Below, one piece after another: positions 5,859 to 7,195 of a stretch of DNA of 7,195 nucleotides. The number at the start of each line of letters is the position of its first letter. The stretch's first letter is position 1. The notes under the pieces were generated by a model. It worked only from the letters and a program-made list of their open reading frames with translations, did no database searches and was not told the origin of the DNA. Position numbers and translations under genes: made by a program. Source of the DNA: DASWHK01 sp036398215 (GTDB taxonomy: Bacteria; Acidobacteriota; UBA890); NCBI GenBank assembly GCA_036398215.1, contig DASWHK010000039.1:1-7195 (forward strand), read 5' to 3'.

Positions 5859-7195
5859 CCGGCGCCTCCTCCTCGGGGACGGCCGGCGAGCTTCCGCGTC
5901 CCGAGGAGCTGGTCGTCCGCCGTCTCGGCGAGGCCACGATCGCCTCGCCGCTGCGCGGCGACGACAAGTTCGTCGGCGACGACACCCGCATCTTCGTCGC
6001 CGGCGCCACCGACGAGGGCGGCCGTGGCAGCCGCGAAACGGCGCCTTCTTTCGAGGCCGCCGGGCCGCGCGACAAGCTGTTCTTCGAGCCCCGCGAGGTG
6101 AGCTGCGGGATCGTCACCTGCGGCGGCCTGTGCCCGGGCGTCAACGACGTCATCCGCTCGCTGGTGCTGACCGCCAACCACCGCTACGGCATCGATCGGG
6201 TGGTCGGCTTCCGCTACGGCTTCGCCGGGCTGGCCGCCGACAAGCTCGCCGAGCCGGTGCTGCTCGACCTCGACGACGTCAAGGACGCCCACCGCCACGG
6301 CGGCACGATGCTGGGCACCTCCCGCGGCCCGCAGGAGGCCGCCGAGATGCTCGACACGCTGTCGGCCTGGCAGGTCGACATCCTGTTCTGCATCGGCGGC
6401 GACGGCACGCTGCGCGGCGCCGCCGCGATCGCCGGCGAGATCGCCTCCCGCGGCCTGCCGATCAGCGTCATCGGCATTCCCAAGACGATCGACAACGACC
6501 TGTTGTGGAGCCAGCGCTCGTTCGGCTTCATGACCGCCGTCGAGGCGGCCGGCACGGTCGTCGACGCCGCCCACACCGAGGCCACCGGGACCTACAACGG
6601 CATCGGCCTGGTCAAGCTCATGGGACGCTACTCGGGCTCGATCGCCGCCCAGGCGACGCTGGCGAGCGGCGACGTCAACTTCTGCCTGGTGCCCGAGGTG
6701 CCCTTTACGTTCGAGGGCCCCGGCGGGCTCCTCGACCTCCTCGAGCAGCGCATCGCGGAGCGCCAGCACGCGCTGGTGGTGGCGGCCGAGGGCGCCGGCC
6801 AGGACCTCTTCGACAACGGCGTCGACCCCGGCCGCGACCGCTCGGGCAACCTCAAGCTGCGCGATGTCGGCCTCCTCTTGAAGGAGAGGATCACCGCCCA
6901 CTTCGAGACCCGCGGCATCCGCACCGACCTCAAGTACATCGACCCCAGCTACACGATCCGCGCCCAGCCGGCCAACTCGATGGACTCCGGCTTCTGCCTG
7001 ATCCTCGGCCAGCACGCCGTGCACGCCGCCATGGCCGGCCGCACCGCGATGATGGTCGGCTTCTGGAACCACGCCTTCACCCACGTCCCCCTGGAGCTGG
7101 TCGGCCGCGGCCGCAAGCAGCTCGACCCCCACGAGGAGGTCTGGCAGCGCGTGCTCGACGCCACCGGCCAGCCCCACCGGATGGTCGGCAAGCAG
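5855..7195 (+). CDS. pfkA: 6-phosphofructokinase, long TP0108-like clade, probably ATP-dependent (3' end cut by window edge)
   Basis: This enzyme phosphorylates fructose 6-phosphate to fructose 1,6-bisphosphate, the committed step of glycolysis, in the cytoplasm. The window holds 447 codons with no stop. Motifs in order: TCGGLCPGVNDVIR from about 88 (nucleotide site), GGTMLGTSRG, IGGDGTLRGA with GGDGT at 181-185, IPKTIDNDL with K210 and catalytic D213, LVKLMGRYSG with MGR at 256-258, VPEVPF with substrate-binding E281, VVAAEGAGQ, and YIDPSYTIRAQPANSMD near the C-terminus. About 85 residues precede the kinase core, including RLGEATIASPL and KFVGDDTRIF, which resemble the N-terminal extension of the TP0108-like group. 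G184 replaces the Asp typical of pyrophosphate-dependent enzymes, which favours ATP. I chose GTG 5855 because it is the only normal start in frame before the extension; the frame is closed by TAG at 5741. Its ribosome site is weak. The gene is divergent from arcB. Related family members are about 430-460 residues, so only a short tail is likely missing. Confidence 0.92.
   Translation, partial: MTGASSSGTAGELPRPEELVVRRLGEATIASPLRGDDKFVGDDTRIFVAGATDEGGRGSRETAPSFEAAGPRDKLFFEPREVSCGIVTCGGLCPGVNDVIRSLVLTANHRYGIDRVVGFRYGFAGLAADKLAEPVLLDLDDVKDAHRHGGTMLGTSRGPQEAAEMLDTLSAWQVDILFCIGGDGTLRGAAAIAGEIASRGLPISVIGIPKTIDNDLLWSQRSFGFMTAVEAAGTVVDAAHTEATGTYNGIGLVKLMGRYSGSIAAQATLASGDVNFCLVPEVPFTFEGPGGLLDLLEQRIAERQHALVVAAEGAGQDLFDNGVDPGRDRSGNLKLRDVGLLLKERITAHFETRGIRTDLKYIDPSYTIRAQPANSMDSGFCLILGQHAVHAAMAGRTAMMVGFWNHAFTHVPLELVGRGRKQLDPHEEVWQRVLDATGQPHRMVGKQ

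Noticed and set aside
5840..7177. 445-codon minus-strand open frame antisense to phosphofructokinase
   Set aside because: The translation is a repetitive mix of G, A, V, D, E and Q with no motifs, opposite a kinase gene with full family motifs. It is a codon-bias shadow.
1..7195. Mobile elements, CRISPR arrays, tRNA or rRNA genes, defence systems
   Set aside because: Nearly all of the sequence is explained by six conserved metabolic and transport genes; I saw no transposase, regular repeat array, integrase, long inverted repeat or RNA gene.

Overview
The window is GC-rich DNA with dense, short-spaced genes, strong G/C preference at third codon positions and GTG starts next to ATG starts. It suggests a high-GC bacterium, possibly a myxobacterial, deltaproteobacterial or related soil or sediment lineage. 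That placement is an impression from gene content and composition; no marker gene here settles it. Six protein genes account for almost all of the sequence. I see no RNA genes, mobile elements, CRISPR arrays or defence genes.

Layout: five genes lie on the minus strand, read from right to left. They are a long-type ornithine carbamoyltransferase (5668-4667), carbamate kinase (4628-3720), a HAD-superfamily hydrolase of the 2-haloacid dehalogenase-like clade (3706-3026), the Trk potassium-uptake regulator TrkA (2887-1562) and the Trk membrane subunit TrkH (1528 to the left edge, stop codon not included). A 6-phosphofructokinase of the long TP0108-like clade is divergent from them, starting at a GTG at 5855 on the plus strand and running off the right edge. 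The divergent promoter region is therefore 5669-5854.

Function: the carbamoyltransferase and carbamate kinase together can convert citrulline plus phosphate to ornithine and carbamoyl phosphate, and then make ATP from the carbamoyl phosphate. This is the lower half of the arginine deiminase pathway. Arginine deiminase (arcA) and an arginine/ornithine antiporter are not in the window. The HAD gene follows carbamate kinase by 13 bases and is probably co-transcribed. trkA and trkH form a second unit after a 138-base gap that contains a small perfect GNRA-loop hairpin just ahead of the trkA start. The phosphofructokinase is a glycolytic enzyme, so the divergent promoter separates two ATP-related modules.

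Novelty: this looks like a mostly ordinary housekeeping region. The points most worth checking are residue-level (a catabolic-type glutamate in the carbamoyltransferase, a Gly/Lys phosphoryl-donor signature in the phosphofructokinase, missing dehalogenase residues in the HAD protein) and small RNA- or translation-level signals (hairpin before trkA, tandem repeat before arcC, a short ORF overlapping the phosphofructokinase start). Very long antisense open frames, up to 853 codons, are best explained by GC-rich codon bias.
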